DNA of 64,000 nucleotides, from contig CM069610.1 of the NCBI GenBank assembly GCA_035771175.1, forward strand, positions 19,562,001 through 19,626,000. Direction: 5' to 3'. The notes under the pieces are model-generated. The model did not search any database. It was not told where the DNA came from and saw nothing but the letters and a program-made list of their open reading frames with translations. Origin of the DNA: Paratinospora sagittata. Taxonomy: Eukaryota; Streptophyta; Magnoliopsida; Ranunculales; Menispermaceae. The position numbers and the translations under genes were made by a program. Positions 1 to 10,367 of this stretch are shown one piece after another. Position 1 is the first letter of the stretch, and every line of letters starts with the position of its first letter.

Positions 1-2
1 CC

Positions 3-2383
3 TACAACCGATGTCCTAGTAGTCGGAAAATAGCCACAGCTGATGGATCCTTAACCACAGTTGCTGGTATAAGTGATGTTCACATCAGCCCCACCCTTAC
101 ACTCAGAAATGTTCTTCATGTTCCTAAACTATCTACAAATCTTATCTCTATTAAAAAACTGATCCATGATCTGAGTTGTAATGTAACCGTCTTCCCTACT
201 TACTGTGCATTTCAAGACCAGGACTTGGGGACGATAATTGGACATGCTAAGGAACAGGACGGGTTATATTACCTTGAGACACCAATACCTAATGTTTCTG
301 GAGCGCGATGGTTTGTGTCTTTTGTTGATGATTGTACTAGAGTCTCGTGGATATTCTTATTAAAACAAAAATCCGATGTGAGCTTTATTCTCCCTACCTT
401 CCATAACATGATACACACCCAGTTTGGTGCTAAAATCAATAGATTTCGATTTGACAATGCTAGAGACTATTTTAATCAAACATTGACCAACTACTTCCAA
501 ACCGAGGGGATCCTTCATGAATCATCCTGTGTTTACACACCACAACAAAAAGGAGTTGCTGAAAGAAAAAACGGTCACCTACTTGATACAACTCGAGCCT
601 TTTTATTTCAGAATAATATGCCTAAGTCCTATTGGGGGGAAGCTGTTCTTACTGCAACACATCTTATTAAGTGTGTTTTTGTCGGATACTCTTCCACTCA
701 AAAGGGATATAAATGCTATCATCCGCCATCAAAGAAATTCTTTGTCTCAGCCGATGTCACTTTCTGTGAACCTGAGCCTTATTTTTCCGCTCCTCCTCTT
801 TCGGGGGAGAATGTCATCATGGAAGATAAGGATCGGAACTCCCTTGATAACCCTTTTGATCCTTTTGACCCCTTTATCCTCCAACAAACCAAACCTGAAT
901 CTCCTACACCCCTTGTACCCAATGACGAACCTAAGGATCGGATGACTGGACAAGTGTACTCAAGGAATAAAGCTGCAGCTCCTGAAGCGATGCAAGCTCA
1001 AGAATCTGAACCAATCTCTGAGAATGAGATAACAAATCTTGAACCCTCCTTACAAATTTCATTAGTTCCTGAAACTAACAATGATCTTTTAGCCTCTGAA
1101 CCTGACAATGACCTTCCCATTGCTATTAGAAAGGGAACAAGGGAATGCACTAAACATCCCTTGTATCCACTATCTCATGTTGTATCCTTTGAGAAGTTCT
1201 CACCAACCCATAAGAGTTTCCTTACCAGCCTGAATAATATCCAGACTCCTACGTCATTATTTGAGGCTTTATCTAATACAAATTTGAAACAAGCTATGAA
1301 TGTGGAAATGGAAGCCCTGGAGAAAAATACAACATGGGAGTTGGTAGACTTGCCTCCAGGAAAGAAACCTGTTGGATGCAAATGGGTTTATACAGTAAAA
1401 TACAAAGCAGATGGGTCCCTAGAGCGCTACAAGGCAAGATTGGTAGCCAAAGGATATACACAGACATATGGTGTGGACTATCAAGAGGCATTTGTTCCAG
1501 TTGCAAAAATGAATACTGTGAGACTTCTTTTGTCATTGGCAGCTAATTATGACTGGGATCTGCAACAATTTGATGTAAAAAATGCATTTTTACATGGGGA
1601 TTTAGAGGAAGAAATCTATATGGAAGTGCCTCCAGGATTTGGCACCACTGATAAAGTGTGCAAATTAAAAAAGGCCCTGTATGGACTTAAACAATCCCCG
1701 AGGGCATGGTTTGGTCGGTTTGCCAAAGTAATGACAAGTATGGGATATAAGCAAAGCCAAGGAGATCACAGTCTATTTATTAAGCACTCGACTTCAGGGG
1801 GTGTTACAGCTCTATTAGTGTATGTTGATGACATCATCATGACAGGAAACAATGAGAACGAGAGACAAAATTTGAAGCGGTGTTTGACCGAGGAATTTGA
1901 GATCAAGGAATTAGGGAGATTGAAATACTTCCTAGGGATTGAAGTGGCACACTCTAAACAGGGAATCTTTATCTCTCAACAGAAGTACATTACAGACCTT
2001 CTTAAAGAAACAGGAAAGCTAGCATGCAAACCAGTGAATACTCCTATTGATCTTAATCACAAGCTTGGAGAAGCTGAAGAAGCGCTGACTGTTAATAAAG
2101 AGATGTATCAAAGACTAGTAGGATGACTCATCCATCTCTCTCACACAAGACCTGATATTGCATATGCAATGAGTGTAATAAGTCAGTTCATGCACAATCC
2201 TAAAGGTATTCATTTGCAAGCAGCTAATCGCGTTCTACAGTATCTTAAAGGGACTCCAAGACAGAGCGTCTTATTTAGACGACACACAGGAATGGTTCTT
2301 GAAGCATATATTGATTCAGACTTTGCTGGTTCAGTAGTTGACAGAAGATCAACTACTGGATATTTTACCATCGAAGTGCGAAG
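3..2383 (+). pseudogene. Ty1/copia pol fragment (integrase, reverse transcriptase, part of RNase H)
   Basis: The reading frame is open from the window edge to a TGA at 2124-2126 and continues in the same frame to about 2383. Reading along it: a pre-integrase segment (LHVPKLSTNLIS type), an integrase core with VDDCTR, FDNARDYF and GVAERKN, a reverse transcriptase from about 1290 with an intact YVDDI at 1821-1835, and the start of RNase H (DSDFAGS, DRRSTTGYF). The in-frame TGA falls where relatives have Arg, so CGA to TGA is likely. Between THLIK and CVFVGYSS (near 671) roughly 60 residues usual in copia integrases are missing, in frame. It lies directly upstream of the LTR at 3598. Decayed and inactive; the family assignment is secure. 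Confidence 0.93.
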
Positions 2384-3515
2384 TGGATGTAAAATAAAAA
2401 ATACAAAAATTCGCCGAAATAGTTCGATAAAATTCGACAAAAGTCGATAAACTTCAATAAAATTTTTATTTTTCAATTCAAAAATGCAAAAATTCGACAA
2501 GAAATTCGATAAAATTTGACAAAATTCGATAAAATTCAACAAAGTTCGATGAAATTCGACAAAGAAGTAAAAAAATGTTATTTCATTAATAAAAACAAAA
2601 AAAATATCAATAATTATGTATTATTTTCAACTTCATCAACCAACAAAGCAATATAAATTTTAAAAAATAATTTAATAAGCTAACAAATTATATAGTTTAT
2701 GGGATATGCTTTACCAAAAAGAGAAGAAAAGAAGCAAAAAAGTAAATAAATAAAGTTGAAATAAGATAAAAACTTAAAAATAAATTAAAAAAATTTCCAA
2801 AGCCATCTTCTTTTAGTTAACTCTTATAAAACAAGATTAAAAAATAATACATTTAAATAATAAACTAACAAATTAAGCATGGTGGGATTCAAACTAGCAA
2901 AGTATATGGTTGAGAAGCAAGCCACCAAAAATTTAAATATCAAAACAAAGAAAATAAATTAAGACCAAAAGCCACCATTTTAAATTCATCAACCCACTTA
3001 ATAAGATTGATTTTGTTAGGTCACTTATTGATATTTTTATGAATTAAAAGTGTTTATTTATATTATTTTTTTAGCTTATACTAAAATAAATCTATATATT
3101 TAAGCATATATAAAAAAATTCTCTGAACTTCTCTAATTAGGAAATTTTTACAAAAATTCTCCATGTTAAATTAAACTTCTCCAAATTAATTCCAATTTTC
3201 AAGTGATCGAAGTCAAGTTGAAATCGCATTTTAGATCCTTGGATGTGCGTTAAACAATGTTAATGTAAAAACACATGTTTCAACCGATTATATTTATACT
3301 TTTATATGTGAAAAGTATCTATTTATGTTTGTTTTCATCATTTCTAATAGTAATTATGCATATTTTAACATCTATATAGAAATTCTTTAAACTTCTCTAA
3401 GTTGGCGAATTTTTACTATAATTCTCCAAGACTTCTCGAACTTCCCCGAATTAATTCCAATTTTTAAAGGTCGAAGTGTCGGGCGAAATCGAAGTTTCGA
3501 ACCTTGATGCTCACT
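2384..3515. repeat. AT-rich foreign block replacing the end of copia RNase H
   Basis: Copia homology stops after TTGYF near 2380 and resumes near 3520 with the last residues of pol, so about 130 residues of RNase H are replaced by 1.1 kb. The block opens with repeated AAATTCGAYAAA words (2405-2560). It also contains two diverged copies of a roughly 140-bp unit (3112-3250 and 3372-3510), each with CTTCTCTAA, ATTAATTCCAATTTT and a GTCGAAG-like word. The left end carries AAAAATTCGCC and the second unit GGCGAATTTTT, a short inverted match. No open frame. Possibly a transposon remnant, but no clear termini or target-site duplication were found. Confidence 0.5.
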
Positions 3516-3519
3516 AAAG

Positions 3520-3597
3520 GGTTAAATCATACTGCATTTCAAGCAAATGTGTCCAAGCTGGGAATGATAAACCTTTATGCACCAGCTTGGGGGGGAG
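3520..3597 (+). pseudogene. C-terminal tail of copia pol plus polypurine tract
   Basis: The translation reads VSKLGMINLYAPAWGG, the usual ending of many plant copia polyproteins (LGM-x-D/N-x-Y/F-x-P-x-W-GG). It is followed by a G-rich polypurine tract ending at 3597, immediately before the LTR. This is the 3' end of the element whose integrase and RT lie at 3-2383; the intervening RNase H is lost. Confidence 0.8.
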
Positions 3598-3825
3598 TGT
3601 TGAGATTTGTTTCCTGTACAGATTTATTTCCTTTAAGGAATATAACAATTACTAAAATTGTAATTATAGCTATATGTACATAGCCCTGTATGTCTATATA
3701 TATGGTGTCCCTCCATTAAGACATAACACAAGAATAAAAATCCTTTCTCTTCTCCAGTGGATGTAGAGGCCATAAAGCCGAACCACGTTACATCTTGTGT
3801 CGTTCATTATTTTATTTTCTCAACA
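3598..3825 (+). mobile_element. 3' LTR of the copia element (228 bp)
   Basis: It begins TGTTGAG (3598-3604) straight after the polypurine tract and ends CTCAACA (3819-3825), a perfect 7-bp terminal inverted repeat with TG/CA ends. Inside are a TATA-like run near 3697-3703 and AATAAAA near 3733. There is also a stem-loop: GTGG 3757-3760, GGC 3768-3770, GCC 3777-3779, CCAC 3783-3786. That stem-loop resembles one in the much longer SIRE-type LTRs of this window. The 5' LTR lies outside the window, so the flanking GAACT cannot be confirmed as a target-site duplication. Confidence 0.9.
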
Positions 3826-5090
3826 GAACTTAACCTCTACATTGAGTGCTTGGTGAGTTATATCCTGTAGGTGTGAATTAATGAACTCCACAACCTAAAT
3901 CTTGTGCTTTTATTAACATGAATGTACCTTGTTTTTTGTGTATCTTCTAGTCTTTCGTCATTCCTAGCATGGGCGCGTGCCTCCACTATCATGCCTTTAT
4001 TCAACATAAAGGTCGGGGAGATGACCTGTGTCCTTGTTATTTAAACTACAGTAGCAATTGCCATGTATAAGGTTGTTGGTCCAGTCCAACAATATTAACA
4101 ATGGGGTGCCATCACACATTTGTTGAAATTTCTGAGTAATGATGGTGGTTTGCCACTTATTAGATCATGAGTGGTTGATTGACTCCAATGAAATTGCATA
4201 CTCTCATTTTCTAGTCAAGTTTGTTTGTCGTTTGGCAAAGCATAGTGCACTTGCCAATGTTACGTCTTTCAAGCTTCCCCTCTGATTTTGATCATCTACT
4301 TTTAGCTTTACACAGTGGTCCTCATTGCCATTGGCTTGGCTATAAATACCACATATTCCTTTTAGTAATTCAAACCGCAATTTGTCATTTCTTGGCTTTC
4401 GCTGCCTTCCCTAGTTTGCCTAAACTCACATATTGTTTTCCTTTTGTTTCCTTGTTCAATATGTAGTTTTTCTTTACTTCCATTCATCTGTTTCATACAA
4501 ATTTGCAATCTATTGACTCTATTCAAAGGCCTCTATACTATTCTCCCGCCATTGAACTTAAAATGAGCCCAAGGACATTGTTGTGGATTCCCCAATTCCA
4601 TCAACTTGGTAATTTTGATCAACTTTCTTTAGTTTACATTTGTCTTTAATCCTTTTGGCCACTTAAGCTCCATAATGGTTGGATCCTAAAGCTCTAGCTC
4701 CAAATTTTCTGATGTTTTACATTATCCTCACGACACTATATCTCCTTCCTTGAACTATTTATGCTTAACCTTGGATTGTACAACGTTCCGTTAGTGAGTG
4801 TGAGAACGACTCTTATTAAGAGTTTTCTTCTTGCTATCAAGTTGTTTGGAGTTCCAATTTCTAAGTAATCTAGTAGCAATTTCATCTCTATTGTTTACTA
4901 AGTGCACCTCGTCCCCTAGTGATAGTGATGGGCTCAATGAGGAATTCCATTTAAAATATTTCTAATCAGGTCAATGTTGACAGTTGAGGCCAATCGTTTA
5001 AGGCATACCATTCTTCATTTAAGGATTTGTTTTAGTTGGCATTGTTTGAACTTTTTCATTTTTGTTCAAACTTTGCTTATCGGTCCATTA
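3826..5090. other. No gene recognised
   Basis: About 1.26 kb without a convincing open frame or repeat structure. A TATA-box-like CTATAAATA occurs near 4340-4348, followed by pyrimidine-rich sequence, which could be old LTR or promoter debris. I cannot assign it to a family. Confidence 0.4.
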
Positions 5091-5649
5091 GGACCGGTTT
5101 GGCCCGACCCAATCAAGCCTAAGGATATATGAGCAGAGTCAAGTCTAGTCTTATATTTTATTAATGGACCAAGCCGAACCGAACCTATAGTTGAAATCAA
5201 AGTCCAAATATGACACCATTAATAAATGAGCCGAGCCTTTGGATTGGACTTGCGAACTGAACCTAAAATACACAAATTATAAATTAAAAAACAATATCAT
5301 TTACAATGTTGAAAAAACTATAACCGTACAATTTATGATTACAATATTGAATACATCATAATAAATAAAATAAAAATTTACATTTTTGGACCCATATTTA
5401 GAAATATGTAAAGAAATATTAAATTATAAAATGGACGTTTGAACTGAGCTTATGGGCCAAGTCGACTTTCGAGCCAACAAGTTGAGCTTTCGGGTCGAGC
5501 TGAATTTTGATAGGTCTGTTTAAACTGCTCAATTAAAATATCAAATCGAGCCGACTTAGCCCATGAATTAGTCGAGCTTGAGCTTGGGCCAGTCCAAGCA
5601 AGCTGAGCCAAGTTGAGCTCACGGGTTATGAGGCTAATTGCCACCCCTA
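5091..5649 (-). mobile_element. hAT-like non-autonomous element, fragment
   Basis: Both strands are rich in GGCCNAGCCGAGC/GAACCGAACC words around an AT-rich core. The right end on the minus strand reads TAGGGGTGGCAATTAG, which fits the hAT terminal pattern YARNG and is a common end of plant hAT-type MITEs. The matching left terminus and an 8-bp duplication were not found, so the left boundary is approximate. Confidence 0.45.
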
Positions 5650-5657
5650 GTTGTGCT

Positions 5658-6008
5658 TTCTCTTGTCTGTGGCCTAATTCCTCATTGCTTGGCTGACTAT
5701 GAGCAAAGAATCGTTGAATGACCAATTTTGTTTTGTTCCACAAGTTTGTGTCAACCTAAGGTCAATCAAGAGGGTTCTATACCTGGCTTCATTAGTTGAG
5801 GATTCAATTGTTATTATTGTTCTTTATTTAGGACCTAGAAGCGTAACTCCCACTCTGCTATGTTTGTGTAACATACACCACCCATGATGTTTTCAGATCA
5901 TTGGTGATCTTTTTTGCGAATTTGGGTGAAAAATCCACTAAGACTTGTCCTTTCAATTTCATATCAAATCATATAAAATCTCTGATGCTCCAAGTTCAAT
6001 TGACAACC
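5658..6008. other. No gene recognised
   Basis: Unassigned AT-rich sequence. The short open frame around 5699-5887 has no recognisable domain and no supporting context. Confidence 0.4.
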
Positions 6009-6307
6009 TAGGGCCTATTTGATAGTTGAGAAAAGTTTTCTAGAGAAATATTTCTTGAGCAAATTTTCTCATGGTTTTTTAGTTGTTCATCAGAAATGAT
6101 TATTTACTCATTTGGTGCAAAGAGAATAAAATATAAGAAGTTTTATTGAGGAGGACTATGAACACAATCAATAATACTAAAAATATTACTGATGAGAAAA
6201 TTTGGGTAAGATAGGGGATCGAGAAAATTGTGGCAATCAATTAATCGACTTTTTTTTGTTGAGAAAATCTGGTATTTTCTAATTTTTTGACCTATCAAAC
6301 AAGACTT
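6009..6307. mobile_element. MITE-like element with terminal inverted repeats
   Basis: The left end TAGGGCCTATTTGATAG pairs imperfectly with the right end, whose reverse complement reads TAAAGTCTTGTTTGATAG. Both fit the hAT pattern YARNG, and internal GAGAAAA-type words are shared by the two arms. It is about 300 bp, AT-rich and has no coding capacity. A clean 8-bp duplication was not identified. Confidence 0.5.
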
Positions 6308-6688
6308 TAATTAACCAGCCTAATACTGTTTTTTGTAGTACATGCATGAGCTGCTAGTTAGTCAATTACTACTTTTATACGAGTCTAGAATGAGGTGTGA
6401 ACCTTCTAGCAAACACAGTAAGGCCTAGGGAGAGTTTCTCTATATCTGAGTAGTGTTGTTCGATGTTTCTCAATGTGTAGCTGACATAGTTGATTAGCTT
6501 CCTTAAGTGCCATGTAGGTTATCATTTTTGACAAGCAACGAGGCTCTGTGAATTTTTTTTTTAAAGTTTAAGGTGGGTCAGTGTAAGGTTCTTTTTTTCC
6601 CTAATAATGCTACATATTTGATTATGTAGCATTAAGCATAGGCATAACTCTTAATTTTATTTCATAAATATTTTTTCATTAGCAATTT

Positions 6689-6706
6689 ATATATATATAT
6701 ATATAT
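6689..6706. repeat. (AT)n microsatellite at the SINE tail
   Basis: A run of alternating T and A abuts the 3' end of the minus-strand SINE and probably grew from its tail. Confidence 0.85.
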
Positions 6707-6885
6707 GATAAGATACAATGTTAGTAGTTAGTTATATAACCAGCTTCATCACCAGACCACACTCTCAAGGAGGTATCAGGCTCGTTCTTCACCCATATAT
6801 CCCCCTCACCCCCTAGGGAGTGATGGTGGCAAAAATTGAACCTGGAACCTTGGGGCTCCAAAGCCACCTCTTTACCAAAACAATT
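6707..6885 (-). mobile_element. tRNA-derived SINE (Au-like), minus strand
   Basis: On the minus strand there is an RNA polymerase III A box TGGTAAAGAGG (6868-6878) and a B box GGTTCAATTTT (6832-6842), about 36 nt apart as in tRNA-derived SINEs. A 3' body follows, ending CATTGTATCTTATC at 6707, then an (AT)n tail at 6689-6706. The 3' end matches that of the second SINE at the right edge of the window (CATTGTATCTTCTC). The 5' boundary is approximate. Confidence 0.7.
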
Positions 6886-7593
6886 TATATTTTTCTCTTT
6901 TTTGACACGGGAGTGTCCAACTGCATGAATTTGGACCAAGGCACAAAGAGGTTCCAAATTCTTACTGTGATTTGTTGAACAGTGGATTTTGCACGAGGGG
7001 TGATTGTGGTCGTTTGCTTACTGTTGAGGAAGAAACAACTCCTCAAAGGGATCAACGAGATATTATTATGGATGAAATGAGGCAACAAATTCTACAATTC
7101 CAGCAGTGGTTGCGTTTGTATGAAAATCGTGGGCATGAGGATGGTCAGCATAGTGAAGAACAAGGGGATGAAGGTAATGGTGGAGACTAGTGTTATTAAG
7201 GGCGCAAGGTGCACTCAAGGCGAGGGACCCCTTTGATGCCTGAGGCGCAAGGCGAGGCACGCGCTCGAGTGAAGCAAGGCGCAAAAATGTACAAACTTTT
7301 TTTAATAAATTTATTATCAATTAATGAACCATAGATTCTAAAGATAAGCAAACTAGACATTAAATAAAACAAATTTATGTCATATGATTCATATAGTTAT
7401 ATCATAAGTCATAGCACATTAATAATATGATGATGATATGATCAAAAGAAAAACAACATATGAGGTTATGAGCATGATAACATTCAAACTTCCTAAATTG
7501 GCAAATTGTTCAATCCATTAGTCATCAATCATCATTACATGATCACATGAGGCTATGAGCATGATACCATTAAAACTTTCAAGTGTGTAAGAC

Positions 7594-7899
7594 CTATGTT
7601 ACCTGAACTTGGGTATGGGTGTCGAATACAGGTACATATTTAGAGGTCCGACTTGTTCATTTTAAAATTTTGGGATACGGGGACTCGGTTATATTATATG
7701 TTGTTTTTCCCTTTTTTTCTTTTTTTCACACATTTATTGTCCTTTTTGTTCTCCCACTTAAGTAAATCTTACCTATTAGTCATTATCTTCTTTCATGCTT
7801 TTTCTTTTTTTCATTGGAGAATCTACATAGTAATATTCTAAAATCTAAAGTGTCGAACGCGATTACTTCAGGATCAAGTAAAGGGTCCGGGTAACATAG
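7594..7899. mobile_element. 306-bp MITE nested in the hAT-like element
   Basis: The terminal inverted repeat is CTATGTTACC on the left and GGGTAACATAG on the right. A perfect 8-bp duplication TGTAAGAC flanks it (7586-7593 and 7900-7907). Internal GGGTATGGGTGTCGAA resembles a MITE type widespread in plants. Non-coding. The duplication allows a hAT assignment, or a MULE if it is 9 bp. Confidence 0.85.
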
Positions 7900-8040
7900 T
7901 GTAAGACAACAAATTATAATCTAATTATTCAAGTATCCAACTAAGTTGCAACTTGCAATTGCATATTTCTTACTTTCTTAATTTCTTTAATTCATGAATA
8001 ATTTTGTTTATTTTAAAATTGAATTGCAAGAATTAGGAAA

Positions 8041-8400
8041 TAGAGAAAAGGAGAAGGATGGGAGCAGAGCAGCTTCCTGCTGCTGCTGCAAGACGAGGAG
8101 AGAGGAGAGGTTGAAGGGAGGGGGGGGGGGGAAGGGAGGGGAGGGGAGGGGAAGAAGAAGCAGTTGTAGCAGCAGTAGAGGAGCAGGAGGAGAGAAGAGG
8201 GTTGGGGGAGAAGCAGCAGAGTTGCTCCTCTGTAGCAGCATCTTCCCCCTCCTTCCCCTCTTCTCCTCCTCTTGTAGTAGAAGAGAAGAAGAGAAGAAGA
8301 GAAGGAGGGAGGAAGAGGGGTGAGGAGAACTGCAACACTGCAACAACACCAGAAGAAGAAGAAGCTGTTGGAAGAAGCTACTGCCGCTGCCGATAGAAGC
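8041..8400. repeat. Purine-rich and GCTGCTGC-rich low-complexity tract
   Basis: An extended G/A-rich run, including a G homopolymer near 8119-8130, is flanked by CTGCTGCTGC triplets at about 8078-8090 and GCTGCTGCTGCC near 8398-8411. It is much more GC-rich than the rest of the hAT-like element that carries it. Long open frames on both strands here are low-complexity artefacts (Ser/Pro/Leu or Glu/Gly/Arg). It could be captured 5'-UTR or exon sequence of a host gene, but no protein family is visible. Confidence 0.7.
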
Positions 8401-9915
8401 TGCTGCTGCCATTGGAAAGTTTTGTGCTTTTGATAAAATTAGGGCTTATAAATTTCTAACATATATTTTATTTTAAGCTCTAACTTCTAACATGTAATAT
8501 TAAATTATTATGATATTATATAATAATATTTTGTTATTTTATAATTTATTATTATTTAGTAAAAAAAAAGAAAAGAAAAAAGAAAGAGGGTGCATTAGGC
8601 GCACAAAGGCGCGCACCTCATTGTTGTTCTTGCGCCTAGGCATTTTCCAGGCGTAGGAGACGCAACGCGCCTTGCCTCAAAGCGTGCGCCTTGATAACAC
8701 TGGTGGAGACAACACCAATGCATTCCATTATGCTCACAACCATGTTTCGGAAGGTAGTACTCATCCATGTGATTTGAGATGCTTGGGTTATAGGGAATGT
8801 GATTTTTAGTGGGGTTTTAGTGCAAAGGTGGAGATTTCGGAGTTTGAAGGCAAGTTGCAACCTGATGAGTTCATAGAGTGGTTGAACACGGTTGATCGAG
8901 TCTTTGACTATCAAGAAGCACCTGAGCACAGGAAGATGAAGCTTGTTGCCATCAAGCTTAGGAAGCATGCATCTTTTTGGTGGGAAAACCTCAAGAGGCA
9001 GCGAGAAAGAGTGGGTAGAAGTATGATAGTCACATGGGAGAAAATGAAGAAAGAGTTGAAGCGGAAATACCTTCAGGATAATTATTGATAGGACATTTTC
9101 TTGAAGATTCACAACTTTCGACAAAAGGAACTTTTGGTTGCTGATTATACAACAGAGTTCGATAATCTCATGTTGAAGGGAGACCTAACAGAGCCAGAAG
9201 AGCAAACCATTGCACGCTATCTTGGTGGATTGAACTATGAGATTTCTAATGTGGTGCGACTACAACCATATTGGAGTCTTAATGATGTGTGGAAGCTTGC
9301 TCTTCAGGTGGAGAAGCAACAAAAGGAATTTCGTAGCAGGGGTTCTAAATATGGCTCAAGAGAAGGCTTTGCTAATAAAGGGAGCACATCTAATTCCAAG
9401 TCAAATGCAACAGCGAAGGAGAGAGTTCGAAGGGTTCCTTAAAGCAAGAGGGTGCAACGTCTAGCAAGCAACAACAACCTAGTCCCTCCAATTCCAGTTC
9501 TCGCAAGTGTTTCAAGTGCCAAGGGTTTGGACATATAGCTTGCGAGTGTCCTAATCGCAAGATTGTTTCATTGGTGGAAGATGAGAGTGATGAAGAGGAA
9601 ATAGCAGCATATTCAAAAGAAGAAGATTATGAGGATCAAGAAGAAGAAGTGGCTTATGGTGATCAAGGCACATCACTTATCATTCAGAGGAGTTTGAGTG
9701 TGGTTCAAGAAGAAGAAGAGGAAGATTGGGTGAGAAAGAACGTGTTCCATACCATGTGCACTTCTCATGGCAAGATATGTGTTGTTATTATTGATAGCTA
9801 CAACTTTGAGAACGCGGTTTCTACTTGTATGGTGGACAAATTAGGCCTCAAAACAGTGCAACACCCACATCCATACAAGCTATCATTGCTTCAAAACGAC
9901 ACGGTAGAGAGTTAG

Positions 9916-10367
9916 AGCTACAAAAATAGTGTTATCTGCACAAGCTAGCACATATAAAGGACAACATTTATATCTCAAATTAATCATGATGATAATGTTT
10001 CTAGTTTTAAAACACACCATAGGGGTCACCTCTAGGACTCAATGTACAATTAGAGTGTTCATTCACATTGTAGGGTCCACATTCAACTAAAATCACATCA
10101 TTCCACTTATCAGGCATTGCTAAAGTGAATGCTATTAACATTACGAAAGCAACAATCTTCTCCATAAGAAGGTAGCTAAAGTAAAGTTGTCTCAACATGC
10201 CCAACCTGTGGTCATGGCTAAAGCCATATAGTCATACATGTGGTCATTTTCAAAATTAAGAATCTAAGGCATTCTTTGCGATCCATACATACCATATAAG
10301 AATGCACACAATTATATAGGCATGATCATAAGATATCAATTTATATATATTATGATGATGCATGCCA
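9916..10367. other. Spacer between gypsy gag and LINE; one small open frame
   Basis: Nothing recognisable apart from the small minus-strand frame at 10007-10165. Confidence 0.4.
10007..10165 (-). CDS. Hypothetical small secreted peptide or first-exon fragment
   Basis: A 52-residue frame on the minus strand starts at the ATG at 10163-10165 and ends with TAA at 10007-10009. The N-terminus MEKIVAFVMLIAFTLA looks like a signal peptide, followed by a polar segment with two Cys (ECGPYN, NCTLS). An upstream in-frame ATG at 10202-10204 exists but would bury the hydrophobic segment. I do not recognise a family. Its shortness and the surrounding repeats make chance likely. Confidence 0.2.
   Translation of the reverse strand: MEKIVAFVMLIAFTLAMPDKWNDVILVECGPYNVNEHSNCTLSPRGDPYGVF

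Larger units (their letters stand above)
7188..8702. mobile_element. Non-autonomous hAT-like element inserted in gypsy gag
   Basis: The ends are TAGTGTTATTAAGG and, on the opposite strand, CAGTGTTATCAAGG, both fitting the hAT pattern YARNG. Direct 8-bp copies of GTGGAGAC flank it (7180-7187 and 8703-8710). About 100 bp inside each end is crowded with AGGCGC words, typical of hAT subterminal repeats. Without it and one duplication copy, the surrounding gag frame is continuous. No transposase is encoded. The interior holds a nested MITE (7594-7899) and a purine-rich tract (8041-8345). Confidence 0.85.
6972..9915 (+). pseudogene. Ty3/gypsy gag with start of protease, interrupted
   Basis: The N-terminal part (6972-7187) is acidic and Gln-rich. 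The frame continues at 8711 once the inserted element and one copy of its duplication are set aside. The retrotransposon gag domain (8828-9440) contains LQPDEFIEWLNTVDRVF and FWWENLKRQR. A CCHC knuckle (CFKCQGFGHIACEC, 9508-9549) is followed by an acidic stretch and the start of an aspartic protease. The protease active-site triad is decayed: IDSYNFEN where a D-S/T/G-G is expected. Breaks: TAG near 8809, adjacent TGA and TAG at 9087-9092, and a one-base frameshift near 9420. Pol is absent; homology ends about 9915. Confidence 0.85.

Noticed and set aside
8008..8412. Overlapping open frames of about 100-130 codons on both strands
   Set aside because: They run through purine/pyrimidine low-complexity sequence and give Leu/Ser/Pro or Glu/Gly/Arg repeats with no domain; artefacts of composition.
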